Positions 19,011-27,603 of a stretch of 64,000 nucleotides of DNA are shown here, piece after piece (position 1 is the stretch's first letter; each line of letters begins with the position of its first letter). The notes beneath the pieces were generated by a model. It made no database searches and had not been told where the DNA came from. It saw only the letters and a program-made list of their open reading frames with translations. Origin of the DNA: Fodinibacter sp963730365. GTDB lineage: Bacteria; Actinomycetota; Actinomycetes; Actinomycetales; Dermatophilaceae. The stretch is taken from positions 1 to 64,000 of the forward strand of contig CAVSRM010000019.1 in the NCBI GenBank assembly GCA_963730365.1, read 5' to 3'. The position numbers and the translations under genes were made by a program.

Positions 19011-20411
19011 ATGGTCAATGTTGCCAACTATCCCATCGGGACGGGCCAAGACTTGCCATCACCGCTGTCCGGGATCCTGCGCCGACCCGTGGCCGACCTC
19101 GAGAACCTGCCCGAGGATCCTGCTCGGCGTGCCGTCGCCCTCACCGAGATCGTCGAGCGCCAGGCCGCCCTCCTCCAGCGCGAGGACGAGGTGCACCACG
19201 TGCTCGTCCGCATCGTCCTGGCCGGCGGGAGCCTCACCCAGCTGTGCGACGCCGTCGCCGGCTTCTTCGGTGGGGCGGCGGTGGTGACGACCACCGACGG
19301 CCGGGTGCTCGCGATGGCGGGTACGGAGGCCGAGGTCGAACGCACCACCGCCCTGGACTGCTTCGACCGCACCGGGCGCCTCGTGGTGGAGCACGAGCCC
19401 GTGGGGGCCCGGGACGCCACGCATCCCGCACGCACCCGGGCCCTGGTCAAGATCGTGGCGGGCGCCTCCGACCACGGCCTCCTGGCGGCCTTCTCCCCCG
19501 ATCGTCCGCTGACCGAGGCCGACGTCCACCTGCTCGAGCGCGCGGCGACGGTTGCCGCGCTGGCGATCACCAAGGAGCAGGCCGTCGCGGCGGTGGAGAG
19601 CAAGTACCGCGCCGAGTTCCTCCGCGACCTGCTCGCCGGCAAGGCCGGTGATCCCGCGGATGCCGTGTCGCACGCCGCGTCGCTGGGCTGGGACATCGAC
19701 CGCCCCATGGTGGTCGTCGTCGCGGAGACCGACGAGAACGACTCCGAGACCACGCGCGACCCCGAGGAGGTGCGCTCGCTCCAGGAGCGGTTCGCGAGGG
19801 CCTGGGTGCAGGCGGTGCGCACCCGCGACCCGCGCCTGCCCGTGGCGGGGTTCAGCCAGGAGGTCGTCTCGCTCCACCCGGTGATCGACGGCGCGGACAC
19901 CGCCGTCCTCATGCGCGGGGTGGGAGAGGTGGTCAAGGTCGTCAGCGGTGACGGCGGCGGCGGCCGACGCAGCTTCTCCACCGGGGTCTCGCGACCCATC
20001 ACGTCGGTGGCCGACCTGCCGTGCGCCTACGGCGAGGCGCTCAAGGCGGTCCACGTCGGGCGCCAGATGCACGGAGGGTCGGCGCTGACGCACTTCGACG
20101 AGCTCGGCATCTACCGCCTGCTCGCCCTCGTGCCCGACGGGGCGGATCTCCGGCGGTTCGTGTCGGAGTCCCTCGGGGAGCTGGCCACCGACGACTCCCC
20201 CGAGAACGCCGACCTGCGGCACACCCTGTCGGTGCTCATCGACACCAACCTCAACGTCGCCGAGACCGCACGGCAGCTGTTCTTCCACTACAACACGCTG
20301 CGCTATCGGATCGCCAAGCTCGAGCGGATGCTCGGCCCGTTCACGTCCGACCCCCAGCTGCGGCTCACCCTGGCCCTGGCGCTGCGGATCCAGCAGATGC
20401 GCGGCATCTGA
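19011..20411 (+). CDS. pucR: PucR-family transcriptional regulator
   Basis: A 466-residue regulator of the PucR/CdaR type, a family that commonly controls purine, pyrimidine and allantoin catabolism. A GAF-like sensing region covers about 50-185, then a GGDEF-like degenerate domain (about 200-370). A C-terminal PucR helix-turn-helix (HTH_30) lies in TNLNVAETARQLFFHYNTLR and YRIAKLERMLGP near 410-440. It is transcribed from a leaderless promoter back to back with the DUF1116/FdrA/DUF2877 operon. It is the only specific regulator in the 15-39 kb catabolic region, so it is the best candidate for binding the GGCAG-N3-CTGMC sites there (inference). Confidence 0.92.
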   Translation: MVNVANYPIGTGQDLPSPLSGILRRPVADLENLPEDPARRAVALTEIVERQAALLQREDEVHHVLVRIVLAGGSLTQLCDAVAGFFGGAAVVTTTDGRVLAMAGTEAEVERTTALDCFDRTGRLVVEHEPVGARDATHPARTRALVKIVAGASDHGLLAAFSPDRPLTEADVHLLERAATVAALAITKEQAVAAVESKYRAEFLRDLLAGKAGDPADAVSHAASLGWDIDRPMVVVVAETDENDSETTRDPEEVRSLQERFARAWVQAVRTRDPRLPVAGFSQEVVSLHPVIDGADTAVLMRGVGEVVKVVSGDGGGGRRSFSTGVSRPITSVADLPCAYGEALKAVHVGRQMHGGSALTHFDELGIYRLLALVPDGADLRRFVSESLGELATDDSPENADLRHTLSVLIDTNLNVAETARQLFFHYNTLRYRIAKLERMLGPFTSDPQLRLTLALALRIQQMRGI

Positions 20412-20436
20412 CGACCGCCCCCGCACCGCCCGGCGG

Positions 20437-20826
20437 TCAGCCGCCGAGGGCGGCCACGAGGCCGGCGCAGTCGGCCACGGTCAGGGTCACTCCCGGATGC
20501 CGGAGGAAACGGCCCGTCGGGTCGAGCACCGTGACGGGGTCGTGGAACGTCAGGCACACCCCCGCGTCGCCGTTCGTCGCGAACGTCACGCCCTTGTCGG
20601 AGAAGGACAGGTGCGCCGGGCCCACCGTCTTGACGAAGGAGTAGTCGCCGCTGCGCGAGACGCCAGTGATGTTGGACCTCGCGGTGTCGAGCCGCCACGG
20701 TCCGAACCGGGCCCTGAGCCGTTGGTCGTCCACCTCGACCCACGTCGTCGAGGGCAGCACCCCGAAGGGAAGGGCCGCCAGCCGATAGCGGAGGTCGAAC
20801 GCGAACTCGAAGCGATGGGGGTCCAT
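20437..20826 (-). CDS. Conserved hypothetical protein
   Basis: A 129-residue soluble protein with no motif I can assign. It starts MDPHRFEFAFDLRYRLAALP and is predicted to be mostly beta strand (VEVDDQRLRARFGPWRLDT, then HLSFSDKGVTFATNGDAGVC). The start is supported by TAGCGT at 20839-20834 followed by seven bases and the ATG, a leaderless arrangement. It runs against pucR, 25 bp apart. Codon usage matches its neighbours. It may be an enzyme-like or lipid-binding beta-barrel, but there is no evidence for a specific role. Confidence 0.7.
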   Translation of the reverse strand: MDPHRFEFAFDLRYRLAALPFGVLPSTTWVEVDDQRLRARFGPWRLDTARSNITGVSRSGDYSFVKTVGPAHLSFSDKGVTFATNGDAGVCLTFHDPVTVLDPTGRFLRHPGVTLTVADCAGLVAALGG

Positions 20827-20836
20827 GACCGCGACG

Positions 20837-21373
20837 CTACGCGGGTCCGGCGGGGCCGGACGGTGGAAGGAGCGCCTCGTCCGTCCGTGCGACGGAGTCC
20901 CAGTGCCGGGCTGCCTCGACCACGACGTCCGGACCGTCGCTCGCCCCCAGGAGGTCGAGCGCCTCGGCCACCTGCGAGGAGGACATCCGGTGGCCGAGCG
21001 TCACGTGCGGCACCCAGCGCCCCGGGAGCAACAGCGCGGATGCCGGTGGGCCCAGCCGGTCGGCCAGGGCCCGGTGCAGGGCGAGCAGCCGGTCCGTGGC
21101 GACGACGGCGCGGACGAGCACGAAGGGGCCCCGCCCGAACACGGTCGGGGCACCGAGCAGGGCACCGAGCGGAAGGGCCGACAGCGGCGTGAGAGCCGAT
21201 TCGAGCTCGGCGCCGACCGGCCAGGACTCGGTCATCGTCAGCGTCACGTGCGGTCGGTTCGAGGCGCTCCGGTGCCGGGCCTGGCTGGGCAGCCCCGCCT
21301 CGCCCAGCGCCCTCCACTGCTCGCGGATCGCGGCGTCCGACGCCTCGTCCAGGAGCAGCTCGACGTGGTGCAC
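20837..21373 (-). CDS. 2'-5' RNA ligase / 2H phosphoesterase family protein
   Basis: A 178-residue protein of the 2H phosphoesterase superfamily. Both catalytic H-x-T motifs are present: RPHVTLTM at about residues 41-48 and VPHVTLGH at about 123-130. These histidines normally act on 2',3'- or 2',5'-phosphodiester bonds in RNA ends or cyclic nucleotides. The GTG at 21373 follows GGGGAGGATG. It lies upstream of the hypothetical gene at 20437, 10 bp apart, so the two may be cotranscribed, although the downstream gene also has its own -10-like box. No link to the surrounding catabolic genes is apparent. Confidence 0.85.
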   Translation of the reverse strand: MHHVELLLDEASDAAIREQWRALGEAGLPSQARHRSASNRPHVTLTMTESWPVGAELESALTPLSALPLGALLGAPTVFGRGPFVLVRAVVATDRLLALHRALADRLGPPASALLLPGRWVPHVTLGHRMSSSQVAEALDLLGASDGPDVVVEAARHWDSVARTDEALLPPSGPAGPA

Positions 21374-21579
21374 CGCCCCATCCTCCCCGACCCACGCCCC
21401 TGACCCTCACCTCCCCTGCGGGCAGCGACGTGGAGTCGTTGCCAAAGCATCGCGCCGGGGGATGTCAACCATTGCCGAGGGTGTCGCAGAGCCCCGTCAC
21501 TAGGTTTCGCGGTACTACGGTCGGTGAGCCGCGCCCCGGTGGACGCGGTTGACCCACAGCTCCCGAGAGAGGCACTGCC

Positions 21580-23079
21580 ATGGCACTAGGCCTGGGTTGG
21601 ACACTGAAGGGCGACGGAGGGCCGCTCGGGCCCGACGAGGTGGTGGCCCCGGACGAGCGCCTCTCGTGGGGCAAGACCGTGGGGCTGGGCGCCCAGCACG
21701 TGGTGGCGATGTTCGGGGCGACGTTCGTCTTCCCGCTGGTGATGGGCCTGAACCCCCAGCTCGCCATCATGATGAGCGGCATCGCGACGATCGCGTTCCT
21801 CCTCATCGTCCAGGGGAAGGTGCCGAGCTACCTCGGCACGTCCGCGGCATTCGTCGGTGGTGTGGCCGCCATCCGCGCCAACGGCGGCGACTCCCAGCAG
21901 GTCACCGGAGCGATCCTCGTGTCCGGGCTGGTCCTCGCGGCGGTCGGCGTGGGCATCCACGTCCTCGGGTCCTCGGTGCTGCACAAGGTGCTGCCGCCGG
22001 TGGTCACGGGTGCGGTCGTCATGCTCATCGGCTTCAACCTCGCTCCCGTCGTCGCGGGGATCTACTGGCCCCAGGACCAGTGGGTGGCGCTCGCGACGAT
22101 GCTCTTCACCGTCGTGTGCGCCGTGGCGTTCAGCGGGTTCATCGGTCGCATCGCGGTCTTCCTGGCCCTGATCTTCGGCACCGCCCTGTCGTGGCTGCTG
22201 GACCAGACCGCCGGCCAGATCACCTCGGTGCTCGGCGGGGCCACCGAGGCGACCGCGCACTATCGCTGGGACACCGCGGCCGTCGGTGACGCGTCGTGGC
22301 TGGGCTTCCCGTCCCAGACGACGGTGGCGGCCGACGGCATGGAGGTCGTCGGCTGGCACACCCCCAGCTTCTCCGCAGCGGCGATCCTGCTGGTGCTGCC
22401 CGCGGTCATCGCCCTCATCGCCGAGAACACCGGGCACGTCAAGGCCGTCGCCGAGATGACCGGGCACGACCTCGACCCCGTCATGGGCCGGGCCATCGCG
22501 GCCGACGGGTTCGGCACGGTGCTCGCCACCTCCGTCGGTGGGTCCCCCACGACCACCTACGCCGAGAACATCGGCGTGATGGCCGCCACCAGGGTCTACT
22601 CGACCGCCGCCTACTACGTCGCCGCCATCGTGGCCGTCGTCTTCGGCCTCTCCCCGAAGTTCGGCGCACTCGTCGCCTCGGTCCCCGGCGGTGTCCTCGG
22701 CGGCATCACCGTGGTGCTCTACGGGATGATCGGCCTCCTCGGGGCGAAGATCTGGAAGGAGAACGGGGTCGACTTCGGCAACCCGATCAACCTCGTGCCC
22801 ATCGCCGCGGGCATCATCATCGGCATCGGCAACGTCCGGCTCCAGATCACCAGCGACTTCTCGCTCGAGGGCATCGCCCTCGGCACCATCGTCACGATCG
22901 CGGGCTTCCACCTGGCCAGGGTGCTGGCCCCGGCCGACCTGCGCGACCGGGCCGACGGCACGGCGATCGCGGTCGGTGACCACGTCTACGGCGACAGCGA
23001 CGGCGTCGACGACCTCTACCAGCCCGGCTACCCCGGGGCAGCCGGGGACCGCGATCCCGATCGCGACGCCCGCCCGTGA
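21580..23079 (+). CDS. NCS2-family nucleobase permease (uracil/xanthine type)
   Basis: A 499-residue proton symporter of the NCS2 (UraA/PbuX) family with about 14 helices. The diagnostic motif region in TM8-TM10 is clear: VIALIAENTGHVKAVAEMTG (about 272-291), with the substrate-contacting Glu, and GSPTTTYAENIGVMAATRVY (about 321-340). The N-terminus has LGAQHVVAMFGATFVFPLVM, with the conserved QH that contacts the base. Residues resemble uracil permeases more than xanthine permeases by eye, but this cannot be settled without alignment. TAGGTT near 21501 is a possible -10. It sits directly before the Mo-hydroxylase operon and should import its substrate. Confidence 0.9.
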   Translation: MALGLGWTLKGDGGPLGPDEVVAPDERLSWGKTVGLGAQHVVAMFGATFVFPLVMGLNPQLAIMMSGIATIAFLLIVQGKVPSYLGTSAAFVGGVAAIRANGGDSQQVTGAILVSGLVLAAVGVGIHVLGSSVLHKVLPPVVTGAVVMLIGFNLAPVVAGIYWPQDQWVALATMLFTVVCAVAFSGFIGRIAVFLALIFGTALSWLLDQTAGQITSVLGGATEATAHYRWDTAAVGDASWLGFPSQTTVAADGMEVVGWHTPSFSAAAILLVLPAVIALIAENTGHVKAVAEMTGHDLDPVMGRAIAADGFGTVLATSVGGSPTTTYAENIGVMAATRVYSTAAYYVAAIVAVVFGLSPKFGALVASVPGGVLGGITVVLYGMIGLLGAKIWKENGVDFGNPINLVPIAAGIIIGIGNVRLQITSDFSLEGIALGTIVTIAGFHLARVLAPADLRDRADGTAIAVGDHVYGDSDGVDDLYQPGYPGAAGDRDPDRDARP

Positions 23080-23172
23080 CGGCCCTCGCATGAGGTCGCC
23101 GCGCCCGGGAGAGCCGATCCGCAGGATGCGACGGTCTATCCCCAGACACCCCGAGCAGGCAGGATCGAACAG

Positions 23173-24042
23173 GTGAAGCCCGCACCCTTCGTCCACCACG
23201 CGCCCGCCACCGTCGACGAGGCGGTGCGCGTGCTGGCCGACGTCGGCCACGACGGCAAGGTGCTCGCCGGGGGGCAGAGCCTCATCCCGGTGCTCAACAT
23301 GCGCCTCGCCAGCCCCGGTCACCTCGTCGACATCAACGGGGTCGACGGGCTCGACGGCGTGGACGTCGACGACGCGTGGGTGCGGGTCGGCGCCCTCGTG
23401 CGGCACGCCGCTCTCGAACGGCACGACGCGGCGCGCTCCGCACTCCCCCTGCTGCGGCAGGCGCTGCGGAACGTCGCGCACCCGGCGATCCGCAACCGCG
23501 GCACCACCGTGGGGTCGATCGCCCACGCCGACCCCGCTGGCGAGATGCCCTCGGTCGCGGTGCTCACCGGGGCCGTCATCGAGGCCACCGGGCCCCGGGG
23601 CCGGCGCGAGATCGCAGCCGAGGACTTCTTCGCGGGCCCGCTGGAGACGACCTTGTCGGAGGACGAGCTCGTCGTCGCCATCCGCTTCGGTCGGTTCCCG
23701 CGCGGCACCCGCACGGCGTTCGCCGAGTCGGCCCGTCGCAGTGGCGACTACGCCCTCGCCGGGGTGGCGGTGGCCGTGGAGGTCGACGAGGGCGGGGTCA
23801 CCCGCGCACGGGCGTCCTTCGTCTCGGTCACGCCCGTCCCCAGCGTGCTCGACCTCTCCCCCGCCCTGGTCGGCGCCGACCTCCGGTCCGGGATTCCGGA
23901 TGCCATGACCGAGGCGGTCCGCGCGCACATCGACCCGGACGGCGACATCCATGCCAGCGCGGACTACCGGCGGATGCTCGCGGTGGAGCTCACCCGCCGC
24001 GCCCTGGTCACCGCGACCTCGGACCTCGAGGGGGCGGCATGA
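23173..24042 (+). CDS. FAD subunit of a xanthine-dehydrogenase-family Mo-hydroxylase
   Basis: The medium, FAD-binding chain (CoxM/XdhB type) of a heterotrimeric molybdenum hydroxylase, 289 residues. It carries the FAD pyrophosphate motif LAGGQSLIPVLNMRL (about 35-49) and the second FAD motif RNRGTTVGSIAHADPAGEMP (about 110-130). The CO dehydrogenase flavoprotein C-terminal domain covers about 180-285. The start is the GTG at 23173, with AGGA eight bases upstream. It overlaps the 2Fe-2S gene by four bases (ATGA). In the complex it passes electrons from the Fe-S subunit to NAD+ or another acceptor. Confidence 0.92.
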   Translation: MKPAPFVHHAPATVDEAVRVLADVGHDGKVLAGGQSLIPVLNMRLASPGHLVDINGVDGLDGVDVDDAWVRVGALVRHAALERHDAARSALPLLRQALRNVAHPAIRNRGTTVGSIAHADPAGEMPSVAVLTGAVIEATGPRGRREIAAEDFFAGPLETTLSEDELVVAIRFGRFPRGTRTAFAESARRSGDYALAGVAVAVEVDEGGVTRARASFVSVTPVPSVLDLSPALVGADLRSGIPDAMTEAVRAHIDPDGDIHASADYRRMLAVELTRRALVTATSDLEGAA

Positions 24043-24542
24043 GCGACCCGAGCACCGAGGAGCTCCTCGACATCACGATCCGCGTCAACGGCGTGAGCCG
24101 CACGGCCGCGGCACCCGCCCGTCGGCTGCTCTCGGACTTCCTGCGCCACGACCTCGGGCTCACCGGCACCCACGTCGGGTGCGAGCACGGGGTATGCGGT
24201 GCGTGCACCGTGCTCGTCGACGGCGACCCGGCCCGCGCCTGCCTGATCTTCGCCGTGACGGCGCAGGCCCACGAGGTGACCACGATCGAGGGCATCGGCA
24301 ACGACCCGGCAGCCATGAGTCCGGTGCAGCAGGCGTTCGCCGAGTGCCACGGGCTCCAGTGCGGTTTCTGCACACCGGGCTTCGTCACCACGATCACGTC
24401 CTACCTCGATGACAACCCCGACCCCACACCGGAGGAGGCGCGCGAGGCCATCTCGGGAAACCTGTGCCGCTGCACCGGCTACCAGAACATCGTCAAGGCC
24501 GTCTGCCGGGCCGCCGAGATCCGTCGTGAGGTGTCGCAGTGA
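24039..24542 (+). CDS. 2Fe-2S subunit of the Mo-hydroxylase
   Basis: The small iron-sulfur chain (CoxS/XdhC type), 167 residues. The N-terminal plant-ferredoxin-type cluster is bound by cysteines in GCEHGVCGACTVLVDG with a fourth Cys in ARACLIF. The C-terminal helical cluster uses CGFCTPGF and NLCRCTGYQNIV. All eight cluster cysteines are present. The ATG at 24039 overlaps the FAD gene, and the stop overlaps the next start (GTGA), so the three subunits are made stoichiometrically. It shuttles electrons from the molybdenum site to FAD. Confidence 0.95.
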   Translation: MSDPSTEELLDITIRVNGVSRTAAAPARRLLSDFLRHDLGLTGTHVGCEHGVCGACTVLVDGDPARACLIFAVTAQAHEVTTIEGIGNDPAAMSPVQQAFAECHGLQCGFCTPGFVTTITSYLDDNPDPTPEEAREAISGNLCRCTGYQNIVKAVCRAAEIRREVSQ

Positions 24543-26950
24543 GCACCAGGCAGTTCGGTGAGCCCGTGCAGCGCCGTGAGGACCCGCGTCTGCTGACGGG
24601 CAACGGTCGTTTCCTCGACGACCTGGGGTCCGGTGCGCTCGCCGCCGCCTTCGTCCGCAGCCCGCACGCGCACGCACGGGTCGTCGACATCGACATCGAC
24701 GACGCGTGGGAGGTCGACGGCGTCGAGGCGATCTACACCTGGGAGGACCTCGACGGACGGGTGGCCGAGCCGCTCCCCGTGCTGATCCCCCACCCCGCCC
24801 TCACCCACGCACGCACCGGCCGGTGCCTGGCCAAGGACGAGGTCAACCACGTCGGCGAGTCCGTCGTCATGGTCGTCGCGCGCGACCGCTATCTCGCCGA
24901 GGACGCCTGCCAGCGCATCCGCGTCACCTACGAGCAGCTGCCCGTGGTCGTCGGCGTCGAGACGGCGCGCGACGGTGCTGCCCTCGTCCACGACGACGCC
25001 CCGGGAAACGTTGCGGCGCACCTGCTCCAGGAGGTCGGTGACCTCGAGTCGGCGATGACTGCGGCGCCCCACACGCTGACCCTCGAGCTCGAGATCGAGC
25101 GCAGCGCCTGCATGCCGATGGAGGGCAAGGGCGTCTACGCCCGCTGGGACCGCGAGGACGAGTCGCTGCGCCTCTACTCCTCCACGCAGACCACGACCGG
25201 GGTCCGCGCGGCCGTCGCCGCCAAGCTGGGGATGCCGCTGGCCAAGGTCGAGTGCATCGCCCCCGACGTGGGCGGCGGGTTCGGCGTGAAGATCGTGCAT
25301 CCCTGGCCCGAGGAGGTGCTCGTGCCCTGGGCGGCCCGAAACCTCGGGCGTGACGTGAAGTGGACCGAGGACCGCCGCGAGCACTTCGTCTCCAGCGCCC
25401 ACGAGCGCGGGCAGGTGCAGGAGCTGACCGTCGGGTTCGACGACGACGGGCGGCTCCTCGCCCTCGACGTGCGCTTCTGGCACGACAACGGCGCCTACAC
25501 CCCCTACGGGATCATCGTCCCGATCATCACCGCCACCCAGCTGCTCGGGCCCTACAAGCCCGGCGCCTACCGCGTCGAGTTCTGGTCGCTCTACACCAAC
25601 ACCGTCCTCGTGACGCCCTACCGGGGCGCCGGCCGGCCGCAGGGCTGCTTCGCCATGGAGCGCGCCATGGATGCCATCGCCGCCCGGCTCGGCCTCGACC
25701 GCGCCGAGGTGCGCTCACGGAACTTCATCCAGCCCGACGAGATGCCCTACGACCACGGCCTGATGTTCCAGGACGGGCGCCCGCTGAAGTACGACTCCGG
25801 TGACTTCCCGGCATCCCTGGCCAAGCTCAAGGCGCTCGTCGGCTGGGACGACTTCACGGCCTACCGGGAGGCGGCCTCGGCACAGGGCCGGCGGGTCGGC
25901 CTCGGCATCGGCTGCTACGTCGAGGGGACCGGTGTCGGGCCCTACGAGGGCGGGCACGTGCACGTCGAGACCAGCGGCCGGGTCAACGTCGCGACCGGGC
26001 TGACCACGCAGGGCCAGGGGCACCAGACGATCCTCGCGCAGATCGTCGCCGACGAGCTCGGCGTGCGGATCGAGGACGTCCACGTCACGACCGGCGACAC
26101 CCGTCGGATGGCGTACGCCGTGGGCACGTTCGCCTCGCGCGGCGCGGTGATGTCGGGCAACGCGGTGGCGCTGGCCGCCCGCGCGGTGCGCACCAAGGCC
26201 CTGCGGATCGCCGCCGACGCCCTGGAGGTCTCGGTCGACGACCTCGAGATCGAGGACGGCATGATCAGGGTCAAGGGCGCCCCCGGCAACCAGGTGGCGC
26301 TCTCCACGGTGGCGGTGCTGTCCAACCCCCTGCGCTATGCGTTCGACGAGTCCGCCCAGGCGGCAACGCAGTTCGCGGGCACCTTCGACCCCGACAAGCC
26401 TCCGGTGGCGGACGACGAGGAGCCCGGGCTGGAGGGCAAGGACTTCTACTCCCCCACCCAGGCCACCTTCGCCAACGGCATGCACGCGGCGATCGTCGAG
26501 ACCGACCCGGTCACCGCCGAGATCCGCATCCTGCGCTACTGCGTCGTGCACGACTGCGGCGTCATGGTCAACCCGATGATCGTCGAGGGCCAGGTGCACG
26601 GTGGGGTTGCGCAGGGCGTCGGCGGCGCCCTCTACGAACGGATGGCCTACGACGAGTCGGGCCAGCTGCTCAACGCCTCGTTCATGGACTTCCTCGTGCC
26701 CTACGCCTCCGAGGTGCCGCACATCGAGACCGACCACCTCGAGACCCCCAGCCCGCTCAACCCCCTGGGACTCAAGGGCGCCGGCGAGGCCGGCACGATC
26801 CCCGTGAGCGCCGTCATCGCCTCGGCGATCGAGGACGCCGAGGGCTTTCCCATCACCTCGATGCCGATCAGTCCCGCCGAGCTGTGGGAGCTGCGGCAAC
26901 GGCATCCCGGTCCGACCGCCCCCATCACCGCGCAGGAAGGCTCGCGATGA
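24539..26950 (+). CDS. Molybdopterin-binding large subunit of the Mo-hydroxylase
   Basis: The 803-residue catalytic chain of a xanthine-dehydrogenase-family enzyme. The start GTG at 24539 gives the typical opening FGEPVQRREDPRLLTGNGRF. Cofactor contacts include PDVGGGFGVKI, TPYRGAGRPQGCFAMERAMD and GLTTQGQGHQTILAQI. The catalytic base is expected in LKGAGEAGTIPVSAVIASAI near residue 750. The CO-dehydrogenase loop AYRCSFR is absent, so this is not a true CoxL. Likely substrates are N-heterocycles. Given the nucleobase permease upstream and barbiturase downstream, uracil or thymine (giving a barbiturate) is favoured over xanthine, but this is inference. Confidence 0.92.
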   Translation: MSTRQFGEPVQRREDPRLLTGNGRFLDDLGSGALAAAFVRSPHAHARVVDIDIDDAWEVDGVEAIYTWEDLDGRVAEPLPVLIPHPALTHARTGRCLAKDEVNHVGESVVMVVARDRYLAEDACQRIRVTYEQLPVVVGVETARDGAALVHDDAPGNVAAHLLQEVGDLESAMTAAPHTLTLELEIERSACMPMEGKGVYARWDREDESLRLYSSTQTTTGVRAAVAAKLGMPLAKVECIAPDVGGGFGVKIVHPWPEEVLVPWAARNLGRDVKWTEDRREHFVSSAHERGQVQELTVGFDDDGRLLALDVRFWHDNGAYTPYGIIVPIITATQLLGPYKPGAYRVEFWSLYTNTVLVTPYRGAGRPQGCFAMERAMDAIAARLGLDRAEVRSRNFIQPDEMPYDHGLMFQDGRPLKYDSGDFPASLAKLKALVGWDDFTAYREAASAQGRRVGLGIGCYVEGTGVGPYEGGHVHVETSGRVNVATGLTTQGQGHQTILAQIVADELGVRIEDVHVTTGDTRRMAYAVGTFASRGAVMSGNAVALAARAVRTKALRIAADALEVSVDDLEIEDGMIRVKGAPGNQVALSTVAVLSNPLRYAFDESAQAATQFAGTFDPDKPPVADDEEPGLEGKDFYSPTQATFANGMHAAIVETDPVTAEIRILRYCVVHDCGVMVNPMIVEGQVHGGVAQGVGGALYERMAYDESGQLLNASFMDFLVPYASEVPHIETDHLETPSPLNPLGLKGAGEAGTIPVSAVIASAIEDAEGFPITSMPISPAELWELRQRHPGPTAPITAQEGSR

Positions 26951-27603
26951 AGATCTCCGGCACCTCCACCCTCGAGTCCCCCGTCGACAAGGTCTGGGAG
27001 GCGATCCTCGACCCGGCAGTCCTCGCTCGGTGCATCCCCGGGTGCGAGTCCCTGCGCACGGTCGGCGAGGACCGGTACGCGATGTCGGTCACCGCCGGCG
27101 TCGCCGCGATCAAGGGCACCTACGCCGGTGAGGTGTCGCTGGCCGACAAGGTCGCGCCCTCCTCCCTCACCATGAAGGCGTCCGGGGCAGGCGCGCCCGG
27201 CACCATCGACGCCGACGTCACGGTCCGCCTCTCCCCCTCCGCGGGTGGCGGCACCGACGTCAGCTACGACGCGGACGCGTCGGTCGGCGGTGCCATCGGG
27301 GGTGTGGGACAGCGCATGCTCGCCGGTGTCACGAAGAAGATGGCCGGGCAGTTCTTCACGGCCCTCGACCGCGACATCGCCGGGCTGCCCCCCATCGGTG
27401 GACCGGCGGCGGAGGTCGCGGCCGTTCCCGGCGCATCGGGCGCCGCCGTCCCAGGGGTCTACGCGGGGAGGCCCGCCACGGCGAACGCCAACGCCACCCT
27501 CAACCTCGACTCCGCCTCCGGGTTCGCCGTCGGCGTGCTCGTCGGAGGTATTCTGGCGCTGGCCGGGGTCGCCCTCGGCGCCAAACTGGGGAGGAAGGGC
27601 TGA
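26947..27603 (+). CDS. CoxG-like SRPBCC protein with C-terminal membrane anchor
   Basis: A 218-residue protein. Residues 1-148 form an SRPBCC/CoxG domain (MKISGTSTLESPVDKVWEAI, then LARCIPGCESL and GTYAGEVSLAD). A Pro/Ala/Gly linker (150-185) leads to a C-terminal transmembrane helix GVLVGGILALAGVALGAKLG. In CO dehydrogenase operons CoxG helps attach or mature the hydroxylase at the membrane. The ATG at 26947 overlaps the large-subunit gene, and the stop overlaps the next ATG by one base. It suggests that the hydroxylase works at the cytoplasmic membrane. Confidence 0.9.
   Translation: MKISGTSTLESPVDKVWEAILDPAVLARCIPGCESLRTVGEDRYAMSVTAGVAAIKGTYAGEVSLADKVAPSSLTMKASGAGAPGTIDADVTVRLSPSAGGGTDVSYDADASVGGAIGGVGQRMLAGVTKKMAGQFFTALDRDIAGLPPIGGPAAEVAAVPGASGAAVPGVYAGRPATANANATLNLDSASGFAVGVLVGGILALAGVALGAKLGRKG

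Noticed and set aside
20425..20437. ACCGCC/GGCGGT hairpin between pucR and the convergent hypothetical gene as a terminator
   Set aside because: The loop would be a single base and the stem overlaps a stop codon; too weak to call.
23114..23172. Further copies of the GGCAG-N3-CTGMC site before the Mo-hydroxylase operon (GCAGGAT at 23121 and GGCAGGAT at 23158)
   Set aside because: Only one arm matches in each case, and the second overlaps the ribosome binding site of the FAD-subunit gene.
21586..23952. A 788-residue open frame antisense to the permease and FAD-subunit genes
   Set aside because: It is a GC-bias shadow: low-complexity Asp/Gly/Arg/Val composition, no family features, and it covers two well-identified genes.
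24539..26950. CO dehydrogenase large subunit (CoxL), suggested by the CoxM/CoxS/CoxG-like companions
   Set aside because: The CoxL active-site loop AYRCSFR is absent; the corresponding region reads YRGAGRPQG as in other Mo-hydroxylases.
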